In this document: positions 1-7,955 of the stretch, piece after piece
Numbering within the stretch: position 1 is the stretch's first letter
Layout of the letters: every line of letters begins with the position of its first letter
Assembly: GCA_036795455.1 (NCBI GenBank)
Contig: DAIRET010000010.1
Coordinates: forward strand, 1-30,299
DNA: 30,299 nucleotides
Direction: 5' to 3'
DNA from: DAIRET01 sp036795455
GTDB lineage: Bacteria > Bacteroidota > Ignavibacteria > Ignavibacteriales > Ignavibacteriaceae
Notes under the pieces: generated by a model
The model's database searches: none
What the model was told of the DNA's origin: nothing
The model's input: only the letters and a program-made list of their open reading frames with translations
Program-made: the position numbers and the translations under genes

Positions 1-493
1 TACCACCGCCAATTCCATAGCTCCATGCAAAGTCATCAAAGTTTGTTGAACCGGCAACTTCTTCACTATTGCTTCTTGAATAAATTTTTGTTTCGGTAAA
101 AATATACGCCCCTCCAAAAAGCAGATCAATATACGGTCTTGCTTTTGTATTATTTGTTGTGATTCTAAAAAGAAGATGAAAATTTACAATGTTGTTGCTT
201 CTGTCTACATCGACTGTAACATCCGGAACCGTTAAACTAAACGGTTCACGCCTTGTTTCAGAACCGTAGTTATAAAATCCGAGATTAAGCCCTATACCGA
301 ATGGAACGCTGCTTTGCATCCAGAGCAGTCCTTCAAGATTGCCTCCGATACCGGTTCTTTTAACGTTATCTTTAAAGTCGCCGCTGGGGAATCCGAGTGT
401 AAAATTTAGTCCCGCAGACTGAGCATTTATTGATGTTGAAAACAATACCGAAAGAACGAATACGCTTAAAAAAAGGGGCAAGTATTTTTTCAT
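1..493 (-). CDS. Outer-membrane beta-barrel protein, N-terminal part, cut by window edge
   Basis: The minus frame starting at the ATG complementary to 491-493 is open to base 1 (about 164 codons), so the C-terminus lies outside the window. The start is supported by an AAAGGA-type ribosome site just upstream. Residues 1-26 form a typical Sec signal peptide: M-K-K-Y, a Leu/Val/Phe-rich core, then N-A-Q-S where cleavage is likely. The mature part alternates hydrophobic and polar residues with many Gly, Asn, Tyr and Phe, and has strand-like stretches such as GIGLNLGFYNYG and YIDLLFGGAYIF. This fits a small outer-membrane or surface beta-barrel. I see no specific family signature, so the function is unknown. 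Confidence is good that it is a secreted protein and moderate that it is a barrel. Confidence 0.75.
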   Translation of the reverse strand, partial: MKKYLPLFLSVFVLSVLFSTSINAQSAGLNFTLGFPSGDFKDNVKRTGIGGNLEGLLWMQSSVPFGIGLNLGFYNYGSETRREPFSLTVPDVTVDVDRSNNIVNFHLLFRITTNNTKARPYIDLLFGGAYIFTETKIYSRSNSEEVAGSTNFDDFAWSYGIGGG

Positions 494-623
494 TTTATTC
501 CTTTGCTTATTTTAGAATTAATGCTGTACATTTAGTGTGTAAATTTAGGAAAATGAAAGCTAAAAACTATATTAAAAAAATGTCAACTCTTTTTGTGCTA
601 AAAGTACGTCCACAGGATGGACA

Positions 624-965
624 ATGGGCGAAATAGTTTTCTGGACAATTTTCAGAATTGTAATTTTAATCCCGATTATCTGGATATTAAACGGTTATCT
701 GGATTACTCGTTGTGGTGGACAGTCTCCTTCATGTTGATTTATGGAGTTATAGTTCATCCAGCAGTAATTCATTACAATCTTTTCATGGAGCGAAATAAA
801 GAGATAATAGAATCGACATTGTGTTCATCTTGCAAATACTTCGACGAAACTGCCGTGTTATGCACAAAGTTCGATGAGCATCCGACCCAAACCTATCTTC
901 CGTGCGAAGGTTTAAGCTGGGAACCAGGACAAAGGCAAAAGCACCCGGAAAGTCTTTCGGAATAA
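624..965 (+). CDS. Small membrane protein with cytosol-facing Cys cluster
   Basis: 113 residues. Two hydrophobic helices (about 4-24 and 29-50) are followed by a soluble tail with four cysteines: C67-x2-C70, C80 and C94. The spacing could bind a metal or form disulfides. The ATG at 624 is the only sensible start, because a stop at 573-575 closes the frame upstream and no other ATG intervenes; the ribosome site is weak. The gene ends 68 bases before thioredoxin on the same strand with no terminator visible between, so co-transcription with a thiol-redox protein is plausible. I do not recognise the family. It is probably real, given frame length, two clear membrane helices and orderly position. 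Confidence 0.6.
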   Translation: MGEIVFWTIFRIVILIPIIWILNGYLDYSLWWTVSFMLIYGVIVHPAVIHYNLFMERNKEIIESTLCSSCKYFDETAVLCTKFDEHPTQTYLPCEGLSWEPGQRQKHPESLSE

Positions 966-1033
966 TTATTCTGAATCCTTTTCTTTTTTACCACATCACA
1001 CTGCTATTAATAATTCAAAATAGAAGGAGTAAA

Positions 1034-1369
1034 ATGAATAATTACGTTATTGAAGGTACCGATCATAATTTTGAAACAGAAGTAATAAAATCCGATTTAC
1101 CGGTAATAGTAGATTTTTGGGCGCCCTGGTGCGGTCCATGCAGAATGGTAGCTCCCATAATCGATGAATTAGCTTCTGAATACAACGGGAAAATTAAAGT
1201 AGTAAAACTAAATACAGATGAGAATGAAACCATCCCTTCCAGGTACGGCATTCGCAGCATCCCGACTATAGGTATTTTTAAGGATGGGAAAGTAGTTGAT
1301 GCGGTTATCGGTGCTGTTCCGAAGCAGCATATTGAATCAAAAATAAAACCGTTAATTTCGGTTAATTAA
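1034..1369 (+). CDS. trxA: Thioredoxin
   Basis: 111 residues, the usual length for a free thioredoxin. It reduces protein disulfides in the cytoplasm using electrons from thioredoxin reductase. The active site W32-C33-G34-P35-C36 is intact, preceded by the VDFWAPW strand, and the cis-proline loop (SIPTIGIF) and C-terminal helix are present. The ATG at 1034 is chosen over in-frame codons further upstream because a strong AAGGAG ribosome site lies at 1024-1029, five bases before it, and the protein then begins at the normal thioredoxin position. A hairpin terminator follows at 1482-1510. No thioredoxin reductase is in the window. Confidence 0.96.
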   Translation: MNNYVIEGTDHNFETEVIKSDLPVIVDFWAPWCGPCRMVAPIIDELASEYNGKIKVVKLNTDENETIPSRYGIRSIPTIGIFKDGKVVDAVIGAVPKQHIESKIKPLISVN

Positions 1370-1435
1370 TTTTTTCCACGTTAGAGAACTTTTTCTTTGA
1401 CACACTTGTTATAAATATCAAATGACAGGGAAAAA

Positions 1436-1451
1436 CGTAAGACAACTTACG
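1436..1451. other. Short perfect hairpin CGTAAG-ACAA-CTTACG
   Basis: A six-base perfect inverted repeat with a four-base loop lies in the 144-base gap after thioredoxin, 30 bases before the terminator hairpin. It has no T-run of its own. It could be an RNA structure in the trxA 3' end or a dyad operator. No function can be assigned from sequence alone. Confidence 0.35.
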
Positions 1452-1481
1452 ACGCCAATTATTCAATCGTTGATTAAAATT

Positions 1482-1510
1482 GGGTGAGCCGAAAAAGTTC
1501 ACCCTTTTTT
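1482..1510 (+). terminator. Rho-independent terminator after trxA
   Basis: The six-base stem GGGTGA (1482-1487) pairs with TCACCC (1499-1504) around an 11-base loop and is followed directly by six T (1505-1510). It is placed to end plus-strand transcription from trxA, just before the convergent SDR gene that ends at 1514. Confidence 0.7.
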
Positions 1511-1513
1511 ATT

Positions 1514-2470
1514 TTAAACTCCGAAAATTTCTTTCCCCCATTTAAGCGTTTTAAGAATTCCTTCGCTATACGAAGTAGCGGGTATAGTTCCGAATGTAGA
1601 TTTGAATAGCGCACCGTTCAAAATTATTTTTTCACTTTTCAGGTAAAGCATTTCATAGAATTCGTAAACCGTTTTATCAAACACCCCGGCTAACGCAATT
1701 ACGAACGGGATATTTAACGAAGAAATACCGGATTTCTTTCCCGATTGTTTTACAAGCTCTTTAAGAAATTCTTTTGCAGTGGTTTCCGAGTAACCTGGAA
1801 CATTAAACATCCGGTTATCGGCTTTCCCGGATAAACCTGCGATTGCCATCGCCTCCCCTGCATCTTCAATAAATATAAATTCGGTTGGAACGGTAAGACT
1901 TCCTATCCATGTAAGGCGTTTCCCTTTTAATGCACTTAAGAATAATTTATCATAGAAACCATTTATAACATAAGGACCGTAAAAATCAGGGAAGCGGACA
2001 ATTGTGAAAACGAAATCACTATCTCTTGCTTGTTTGATAAGCATATTCTCCATATCAATTCTAATCCGCCCTTTACGGGTATGAGCCGCATGTGGATGCC
2101 CTTCGTTTATCAACGATTGTTGAGGATGACCGTACACATACACATTTCCCGGCAAAACGAATTTCATTTTATTCTTTACGGCAGTTTCTATACTTACATT
2201 TATCAACTCCCTTGCGGAAGTCTGCCATAACGGGTAGGGAACATTAACGCAGTAAAATAATCTCGAACAACCATCCGATGCTTTTTCAAGGTCTTTAATC
2301 TGCATAGCATCTCCCTGAACGATTTCTATTCCGGTTAATCCTTCCGAATACTTCTCGGCTTTTTTTGCATCACGAGCAAACGCCACAACTTTTTCACCTC
2401 TATTCAGAAGAGCTATTGCAGTTGCCCTGCCTATGCCCCCGGTAAAACCGACAATCAGATTTTTTTTCAT
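1514..2470 (-). CDS. Atypical SDR / NAD(P)-binding epimerase-like protein
   Basis: 318 residues with an N-terminal Rossmann fold. The nucleotide-binding turn is G-F-T-G-G-I-G-R-A-T (about 8-17), followed by an acidic/basic strand end (VVAFARDAKK) that would suit NADP. A second strand carries the D-A substitute (VQGDAMQIKDL), and VYVYGHP aligns with the SDR strand before the active site. The classical Y-x-x-x-K catalytic pair is not evident: the region reads H-T-R-K-G-R-I-R. This places it with atypical or extended SDRs (COG0451/NmrA-like), where the reaction cannot be predicted. The start lies 2 bases after the stop of the upstream FMN reductase gene, so the two form an operon. Confidence 0.8.
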   Translation of the reverse strand: MKKNLIVGFTGGIGRATAIALLNRGEKVVAFARDAKKAEKYSEGLTGIEIVQGDAMQIKDLEKASDGCSRLFYCVNVPYPLWQTSARELINVSIETAVKNKMKFVLPGNVYVYGHPQQSLINEGHPHAAHTRKGRIRIDMENMLIKQARDSDFVFTIVRFPDFYGPYVINGFYDKLFLSALKGKRLTWIGSLTVPTEFIFIEDAGEAMAIAGLSGKADNRMFNVPGYSETTAKEFLKELVKQSGKKSGISSLNIPFVIALAGVFDKTVYEFYEMLYLKSEKIILNGALFKSTFGTIPATSYSEGILKTLKWGKEIFGV

Positions 2471-2472
2471 AT

Positions 2473-3039
2473 CTATACCGGGATCCCTTTTTCGCGTTGA
2501 TTTTTCAATGCTTCCATAAACCAGGCAAATTCATTAAAGAAGCGTTTGCCTCTTTTTTCATATACTCCGTCAACAGAAGTTCCATTTTCATTTAAACTTT
2601 CATGTATTGTAGATATCGGCAGTGAAGCCGGGATTGTAGGCATTCTAAGCTCGGCGCAAATGTTTCTCAAATGCTCTGTGGCTCTTACCCCACCGAATGG
2701 TCCTGTAGAATAAGATATTATTGCACTCGGTTTGTAGTAATATTCTTCTTTAAAATAATCAATTAGATTTTTTAATGCGGGCGGTATGCTATGATTATAT
2801 TCTGCAGTAACGAATAAGAATCCGTCCGCTTCTTTTAAAACAGAATGAATTTTTTTTAGACTCTCTTGCGGGTCGGTCAACTGTTGATATGTTTTATCCA
2901 GCAAAGGGACCTCAAGGGCTGCAGGGTCAATAATTTCCGGATGCCAATTCATCAATTGACATTGTAGCAACGCAAATTTTGCGGCTTTGATACCTTCTCT
3001 GTTGTTCCTAACGGAACCAAGAATAATTGCAACTTTCAT
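2473..3039 (-). CDS. NADPH-dependent FMN reductase family protein
   Basis: 188 residues of the flavodoxin-like NADPH-dependent FMN reductase family (PF03358), whose members reduce flavins, quinones, chromate or azo dyes. Signature parts are the phosphate-binding loop G-S-V-R-N-N-R-E near residue 8, the motif AEYNHSIPPALKNLIDYF in mid-protein that contacts the flavin, and the later P-F-G-G-V-R loop. The start is firm: an AGGAGG site at 3043-3048 (minus sense) is spaced four bases from the ATG. It is the first gene of a two-gene unit with the SDR protein, which suggests a redox detoxification or small-molecule reduction role. The substrate is unknown. Confidence 0.88.
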   Translation of the reverse strand: MKVAIILGSVRNNREGIKAAKFALLQCQLMNWHPEIIDPAALEVPLLDKTYQQLTDPQESLKKIHSVLKEADGFLFVTAEYNHSIPPALKNLIDYFKEEYYYKPSAIISYSTGPFGGVRATEHLRNICAELRMPTIPASLPISTIHESLNENGTSVDGVYEKRGKRFFNEFAWFMEALKNQREKGIPV

Positions 3040-3146
3040 ATTTCCTCCTTTTTAGATATGAAACAAAGAAAAACCGTTTGGGATTCAACTCCTCCGGGAA
3101 ACCTAATAAAAAGGAGTAAAAAAGACTTAATTTGAACTAATTGTTT

Positions 3147-5642
3147 TTAGCTCAACAGTTCATCATCTTTCCCGTTGCCGTTTCCATTGCCGTTTCCGTT
3201 ACCATTACCGTTTTCCTCTTCGGGAACAACTTTAGCAATATCGGCAATTGAATCACCGTCATCAAGTCTGATAACACGAACGCCCTGGGTGTTCCTTCCC
3301 ATAACCCTAATGTCTTTAACGCTTTGACGGATGATTTTTCCTTGCGAGGAAATAATGATCAATTCATCTTTATCGTTAGCTTCCATCATGGAAATCATTT
3401 TCCCGACTTTATCGGTAGTTTTAACCGTTATTATACCTTTGCCGCCCCGGTTTGTAACACGGTAATCACTTATATCCGAGCGTTTACCAAATCCTTTTTC
3501 GGTTACAACGAGAATACTGCCCTGACGTTTAATAACAATACAGCCAACCACTTTATCATCTTTGGCAAGATTAATACCGCGTACTCCTGTTGCCGTTCTG
3601 CCCATATCCCGGACTTTATTCTCCGGGAAACGAATTGCAAGTCCTTGACTTGTACCGAGGATAATATCATTATTTCCTTCGGTTAGTTTAACGTCAATGA
3701 GTTTGTCGTCATCAACAATATTGATAGCGTTAATACCTCCGCGTCTCACATTCCCGTATGCCGACAGTACAGTCTTTTTAATAGTGCCCTGCCTGGTAAC
3801 CATAATCAAATACTGATCATCCTTGAATTCTTTAACGTTAATAAAAGCAGCAATGTTTTCATCTTTTTCTTTTTCAATCAAGTTAAGGATTGACCTGCCG
3901 CGGGTAGCTCTTCCACCTTCGGGAACTTCATAAACTTTTAACCAATAACATCTCCCTTTATCTGTAAAGAAAAGAATATACTGGTGTGTTGAGGCTATGA
4001 ACATATGCTCTATAAAGTCTTCTTCTTTAGCCTCGGCTCCGATTACACCTTTACCGCCTCTGCCCTGCCTTCTATAACCGCTTACCGGGAAGCGTTTGAT
4101 AAATCCACGGTGAGAGATAGTAACAACAACGTCCTCTTCTGCAATTATGTCTTCAAGAGAAAACTCATTGTAGTCGTAGATAATCTCAGTCCTTCTTTCA
4201 TCTCCGTATTTCTCTTTAAGTTCGAGCAATTCTTCTTTAATTATCAAGTTTCTTTTCTCTTCGCTTGCAAGAATCCCTTTTAGTTTTTCAATAAGTTTAA
4301 TTACCTCTTTGTATTCGTCTTCAATTTTCTTTCTTTCGAGACCGGTAAGCCGTTGAAGGCGCATATCAAGGATTGCTTTCGCTTGAATCTCGGATAGTTT
4401 GAACTTCCGCATCAAATTGTTTTTCGCGGTTTCAACATCTCTTGATTTTTTAATTGTCTCAATAACTTCGTCGATATTATCGAGAGCAATAATATATCCT
4501 TCTAAAATGTGAGCGCGTCTTTCGGCAGTATCAAGGTCGAACTTTGTCCTTCTTATCAGAACGTCCATACGATGCTTTAGAAAATGCTGCATTACTTCTT
4601 TTAACGTAAGTATTTTCGGAACACCGTTTACGAGTGCAAGCATTATAACGCCGAAAGTCGTTTGCATCTGCGTATGCTTGAAAAGGTTATTAAGCACTAC
4701 AGCCGGCTTGGAATCTTTCTTTAATTCAACAACAACCCTCATACCGTCCCTGTCGGACTCGTCCCTGATATTGGTAATCCCCTCGATTTTTCCTGCTTTA
4801 ACGAGGTCTGCAATTTTCTCAATCAGGTTTGCTTTGTTAACCTGGTAAGGCAATTCGGTTATTACAATATTTTCTTTACCGCTTTTAAGTGATTCGATAT
4901 TTGCTTTTGCCCGTATAACAATTTTTCCTCTGCCTGTTGCATAAGCATCTTTAACACCCTGATAACCGTATATGATTCCTGCTGTCGGGAAATCGGGTGC
5001 TGTAATATGTTTCATCAATTTCTCAACTGTAATCTCGGGGTTCTTTATTAAAGCAATAAGTCCGTCGATTACTTCGCTAAGGTTATGCGGAGGAATATTC
5101 GTTGCCATCCCAACTGCAATGCCGCTTGTGCCGTTTATAAGTAAGTTCGGAAGATACGCCGGCATAACAGTTGGTTCCTGTAAAGTATCATCAAAGTTAG
5201 GAGCGAAATCAACCGTATTTTTATCAAGATCGCGAAGTATTTCTTCGGCAATCTTTGCCAGCCGTGCTTCAGTATAACGCATTGCTGCGGCTGAATCACC
5301 ATCGACACTTCCAAAATTTCCCTGTCCATTTACAAGCGGATAGCGTAGGGAGAAATCCTGTACCATTCTTACCATAGTATCATAAACGGCTGAATCACCG
5401 TGCGGATGATATTTACCGAGAACTTCACCGACAATTCTTGCGGATTTTTTAAATGGCTTGTTGAATGACATTCCTAATTCGTGCATTCCGAACAGGACTC
5501 TTCTGTGAACGGGTTTTAAGCCGTCACGTACATCGGGTAATGCTCGTGAAACTATAACGGACATTGAATAATCAATGTACGAGGATTTCATTTCCTCTTC
5601 AATTGATACTGGTACTATTTTATCAAACATTGTTGTAGACAT
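3147..5642 (-). CDS. gyrA: DNA gyrase subunit A
   Basis: 831 residues. With GyrB it introduces negative supercoils in DNA using ATP. The breakage-reunion domain is complete, with the catalytic tyrosine at Y123 (M-R-Y-T-E-A). The quinolone region reads H-P-H-G-D-S-A-V-Y-D-T with Ser84 and Asp88, the wild-type residues at the E. coli 83/87 positions. The GyrA box is Q-G-R-G-G-K-G at about residue 525, which marks gyrase rather than ParC, followed by the beta-pinwheel. The C-terminal tail is odd: seven Asn-Gly dipeptides between acidic patches, before KDDELLS. It lies 32 bases after gyrB and ends the replication operon. Confidence 0.97.
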   Translation of the reverse strand: MSTTMFDKIVPVSIEEEMKSSYIDYSMSVIVSRALPDVRDGLKPVHRRVLFGMHELGMSFNKPFKKSARIVGEVLGKYHPHGDSAVYDTMVRMVQDFSLRYPLVNGQGNFGSVDGDSAAAMRYTEARLAKIAEEILRDLDKNTVDFAPNFDDTLQEPTVMPAYLPNLLINGTSGIAVGMATNIPPHNLSEVIDGLIALIKNPEITVEKLMKHITAPDFPTAGIIYGYQGVKDAYATGRGKIVIRAKANIESLKSGKENIVITELPYQVNKANLIEKIADLVKAGKIEGITNIRDESDRDGMRVVVELKKDSKPAVVLNNLFKHTQMQTTFGVIMLALVNGVPKILTLKEVMQHFLKHRMDVLIRRTKFDLDTAERRAHILEGYIIALDNIDEVIETIKKSRDVETAKNNLMRKFKLSEIQAKAILDMRLQRLTGLERKKIEDEYKEVIKLIEKLKGILASEEKRNLIIKEELLELKEKYGDERRTEIIYDYNEFSLEDIIAEEDVVVTISHRGFIKRFPVSGYRRQGRGGKGVIGAEAKEEDFIEHMFIASTHQYILFFTDKGRCYWLKVYEVPEGGRATRGRSILNLIEKEKDENIAAFINVKEFKDDQYLIMVTRQGTIKKTVLSAYGNVRRGGINAINIVDDDKLIDVKLTEGNNDIILGTSQGLAIRFPENKVRDMGRTATGVRGINLAKDDKVVGCIVIKRQGSILVVTEKGFGKRSDISDYRVTNRGGKGIITVKTTDKVGKMISMMEANDKDELIIISSQGKIIRQSVKDIRVMGRNTQGVRVIRLDDGDSIADIAKVVPEEENGNGNGNGNGNGNGKDDELLS
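3171..3212. repeat. Hexanucleotide repeat, 7 units, in the gyrA tail
   Basis: Seven tandem hexamers of the form NCC(G/A)TT on the plus strand encode seven Asn-Gly pairs in the GyrA C-terminal tail. The units differ at the first and fourth bases, so the tract is imperfect as DNA but perfect as protein. It adds a flexible uncharged spacer after the beta-pinwheel, flanked by acidic residues. Confidence 0.9.
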
Positions 5643-5674
5643 AAAAGAATAATCTCTCTTAAATTTTTATAATA

Positions 5675-7648
5675 TTAGACATCAAGATTTCTGACGTATT
5701 TTGCATTTTTTTCTATGAATTCGCGCCTCGGTTCAACTTCGTCTCCCATAAGGACTTCAAAAATTTTATCCGCAGTAGCGGCACTTTCAAGTGTAACTTG
5801 CATCATAGTTCTTGTTTCGGGATTCATTGTGGTTCCCCAAAGTTGTTCAGGGTTCATCTCACCCAAACCTTTATAACGCGAGATAAGAAGTCCCCGTGTC
5901 GGACCCGTTGAGGTTCCTTCTTCTTCAACCAATTCAACAACTTCCGACTTACCGTTACCTTTAATTCTTTTAAGAATTTCATCCCTCTCATTTTCATCGT
6001 AGGCATAGAATTCTTCTTTCCCCTTTTTTATACGATATAATGGCGGCTGAGCAATAAATACTTTCCCCGAAGTGATAAGTTCTTTCATATAACGGTAAAA
6101 GAAGGTCAATAATAAAGTACGTATATGGCTACCGTCAACATCGGCATCGGTCATAAGAATAATCTTACCATAACGTGTATTCAACGAATCGAATTCGTTA
6201 CCGATTCCTCCACCAATTGCTGCGACCATCGCTTTAATTTCATTATTCTCAAGAATTTTATTGAGAGTTGATTTTTCCACGTTTAAAATTTTTCCTCTTA
6301 AGGGAAGGATTGCCTGGAATCTTCTATCCCGTCCTTGTTTTGCCGAACCACCTGCGGAATCACCTTCGACTATGTATAGTTCGCAATGTTCAGGGTCGGT
6401 TATCGAACAGTCCGCCAGTTTGCCCGGAAGCTGAAAACTATCAAGCGCATTTTTTCTTCTTGCCAGGTCGCGTGCTTTGCGTGCTGCTTCTCTTGCTTCG
6501 GCCGCCCTTAAGCATTTCTCAATTATTTTTTTCCCTATAGAAGGATTCTCTTCGAGAAACTCGGCAAGTTTTTCATTCACCATAGTTTCAACAGCGGATT
6601 TTGTTTCGCTGTTTCCGAGTTTTGTTTTTGTTTGTCCTTCAAACTGCGGGTCCATTACTTTAACAGAAATGACCGCCGTTATTCCTTCGCGGAAATCATC
6701 TCCCGTTAAGGTAATCTTCCCTTCTTTAATCAGGTTGTTCTTGGAAGCATAAGAATTCATTGTTCTCGTTAGGGCAGTTTTGAAGCCGACAAGATGGGTT
6801 CCGCCTTCATGGGTGTTAATATTGTTTACGTAAGAAAAAATATTTTCACCATAACCGTTATTATACTGGAAAGCAATTTCTATCGGAGTATCATCCTTCT
6901 CCCCTTCGATATAAATTGTTTTATGGAGCGGTTGTCTTGCTTCATCAAGATATTTAACAAACTCTACTAACCCGCCTTTATAATGATATGTTTCTTCTTC
7001 CCCTTCACGGTCATCTCTTAACGTAATAGCGATTGATTTATTAAGGTAAGCAAGTTCCTTCATTCTTTCTGCAAGTGTATCGAACTTGAATTTTGTTGTT
7101 TTAAATATCGATCTATCAGGCATGAACGTTACAATAGTGCCCGATTCGTTTCTTTTATAAGTACCGACCTCTTTCACTTTATATTTAGGAATTCCACATT
7201 CATACTCCTGCCTATAAATTTTCCCATCTCTTTTAATTTCAACTTGCATCCATTCGGAAAGAGCATTAACCACGGATACACCCACGCCGTGCAGACCGCC
7301 CGATACTTTGTATGAATTTTTGTCGAACTTACCGCCCGCATGAAGAACAGTCATTACAACTTCAAGTGCCGAACGTTTTTCTTCCGGATGCATATCAACC
7401 GGAATGCCTCTCCCGTTATCTTCAACGGTAACGCTTTCATCTTTATTGATAGTAACTTTTATACTATCGCAGAAACCGGCAAGTGCTTCATCAATACTAT
7501 TGTCCACCACCTCATTAACAAGGTGATGTAAACCGCGTGAACTCACATCCCCTATATACATTGCCGGTCTTTTTCTAACTGCCTCAAGACCTTTTAATAC
7601 GTTGATGCTTTTAGCATCGTAATTATTATTGTTGTTATTTGTTGCCAT
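5675..7648 (-). CDS. gyrB: DNA gyrase subunit B
   Basis: 657 residues, matching the short GyrB type that lacks the E. coli-specific insertion. The GHKL ATPase part shows E-V-V-D-N-S-I-D-E, D-N-G-R-G-I-P and G-G-L-H-G-V-G-V. The transducer follows, then the Toprim domain with V-E-G-D-S-A-G-G (catalytic Glu at about 427), P-L-R-G-K-I-L-N-V-E and D-A-D-V-D-G-S-H-I. The C-terminal motif R-Y-K-G-L-G-E-M-N-P-E-Q-L-W is intact. The N-terminus has six consecutive Asn before the conserved domain, probably a disordered extension. It lies between the DUF721 gene (4-base gap) and gyrA, in the same transcript. Confidence 0.97.
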   Translation of the reverse strand: MATNNNNNNYDAKSINVLKGLEAVRKRPAMYIGDVSSRGLHHLVNEVVDNSIDEALAGFCDSIKVTINKDESVTVEDNGRGIPVDMHPEEKRSALEVVMTVLHAGGKFDKNSYKVSGGLHGVGVSVVNALSEWMQVEIKRDGKIYRQEYECGIPKYKVKEVGTYKRNESGTIVTFMPDRSIFKTTKFKFDTLAERMKELAYLNKSIAITLRDDREGEEETYHYKGGLVEFVKYLDEARQPLHKTIYIEGEKDDTPIEIAFQYNNGYGENIFSYVNNINTHEGGTHLVGFKTALTRTMNSYASKNNLIKEGKITLTGDDFREGITAVISVKVMDPQFEGQTKTKLGNSETKSAVETMVNEKLAEFLEENPSIGKKIIEKCLRAAEAREAARKARDLARRKNALDSFQLPGKLADCSITDPEHCELYIVEGDSAGGSAKQGRDRRFQAILPLRGKILNVEKSTLNKILENNEIKAMVAAIGGGIGNEFDSLNTRYGKIILMTDADVDGSHIRTLLLTFFYRYMKELITSGKVFIAQPPLYRIKKGKEEFYAYDENERDEILKRIKGNGKSEVVELVEEEGTSTGPTRGLLISRYKGLGEMNPEQLWGTTMNPETRTMMQVTLESAATADKIFEVLMGDEVEPRREFIEKNAKYVRNLDV

Positions 7649-7652
7649 AAAC

Positions 7653-7955
7653 TTATCCGATTAACCTAATGTAATTAATTCTTTTGTCGCCGAAATAATT
7701 ATTAATTTTTTCCACAACCTTTTCCGATTGGAATCTCAATTCACTTCGCCATGCGGCATTCTCCACTTTAATATGAAGAACTTTTTTTTCAATTTTAAGC
7801 GGCTCTGCAATCTTTGCAAGTTCAGGAAAGATATCGTAAAACTTCTCGATAACTTCGCTTTGCTTTATCATTTTATTAACTTTTTCCAACGCCGGCTCGG
7901 TAGAAATCACTTCACCGATAGTTTTGAATTTATTAAGCATAAACCGCCGTTCCAT
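7653..7955 (-). CDS. DUF721 / DciA-like protein
   Basis: About 100 residues. The DUF721 (DciA) family contains the ancestral loader of the replicative helicase DnaB in bacteria without DnaC/DnaI. Here the core H-I-K-V-E-N-A-A-W-R-S-E-L (about 60-72), followed by a basic, nucleic-acid-like C-terminus, matches the family pattern of W-x-x-E-L after a beta strand. Its place between recF and gyrB is the common one. Two starts are possible: 7955 (A-rich upstream, used here) or 7940 (five residues shorter, beginning M-L-N-K-F). Either overlaps the end of recF by 8-23 bases, implying translational coupling. Helicase loading is inferred from family and context. Confidence 0.82.
   Translation of the reverse strand: MERRFMLNKFKTIGEVISTEPALEKVNKMIKQSEVIEKFYDIFPELAKIAEPLKIEKKVLHIKVENAAWRSELRFQSEKVVEKINNYFGDKRINYIRLIG

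Noticed and set aside
902..1033. 44-codon N-terminal extension of thioredoxin
   Set aside because: It overlaps the end of the preceding gene and a strong ribosome site marks the ATG at 1034.
3066..3120. Inverted repeat ACTCCT...AGGAGT between gyrA and the FMN reductase gene as terminator
   Set aside because: Only six paired bases with an 18-base loop and no following T-run.
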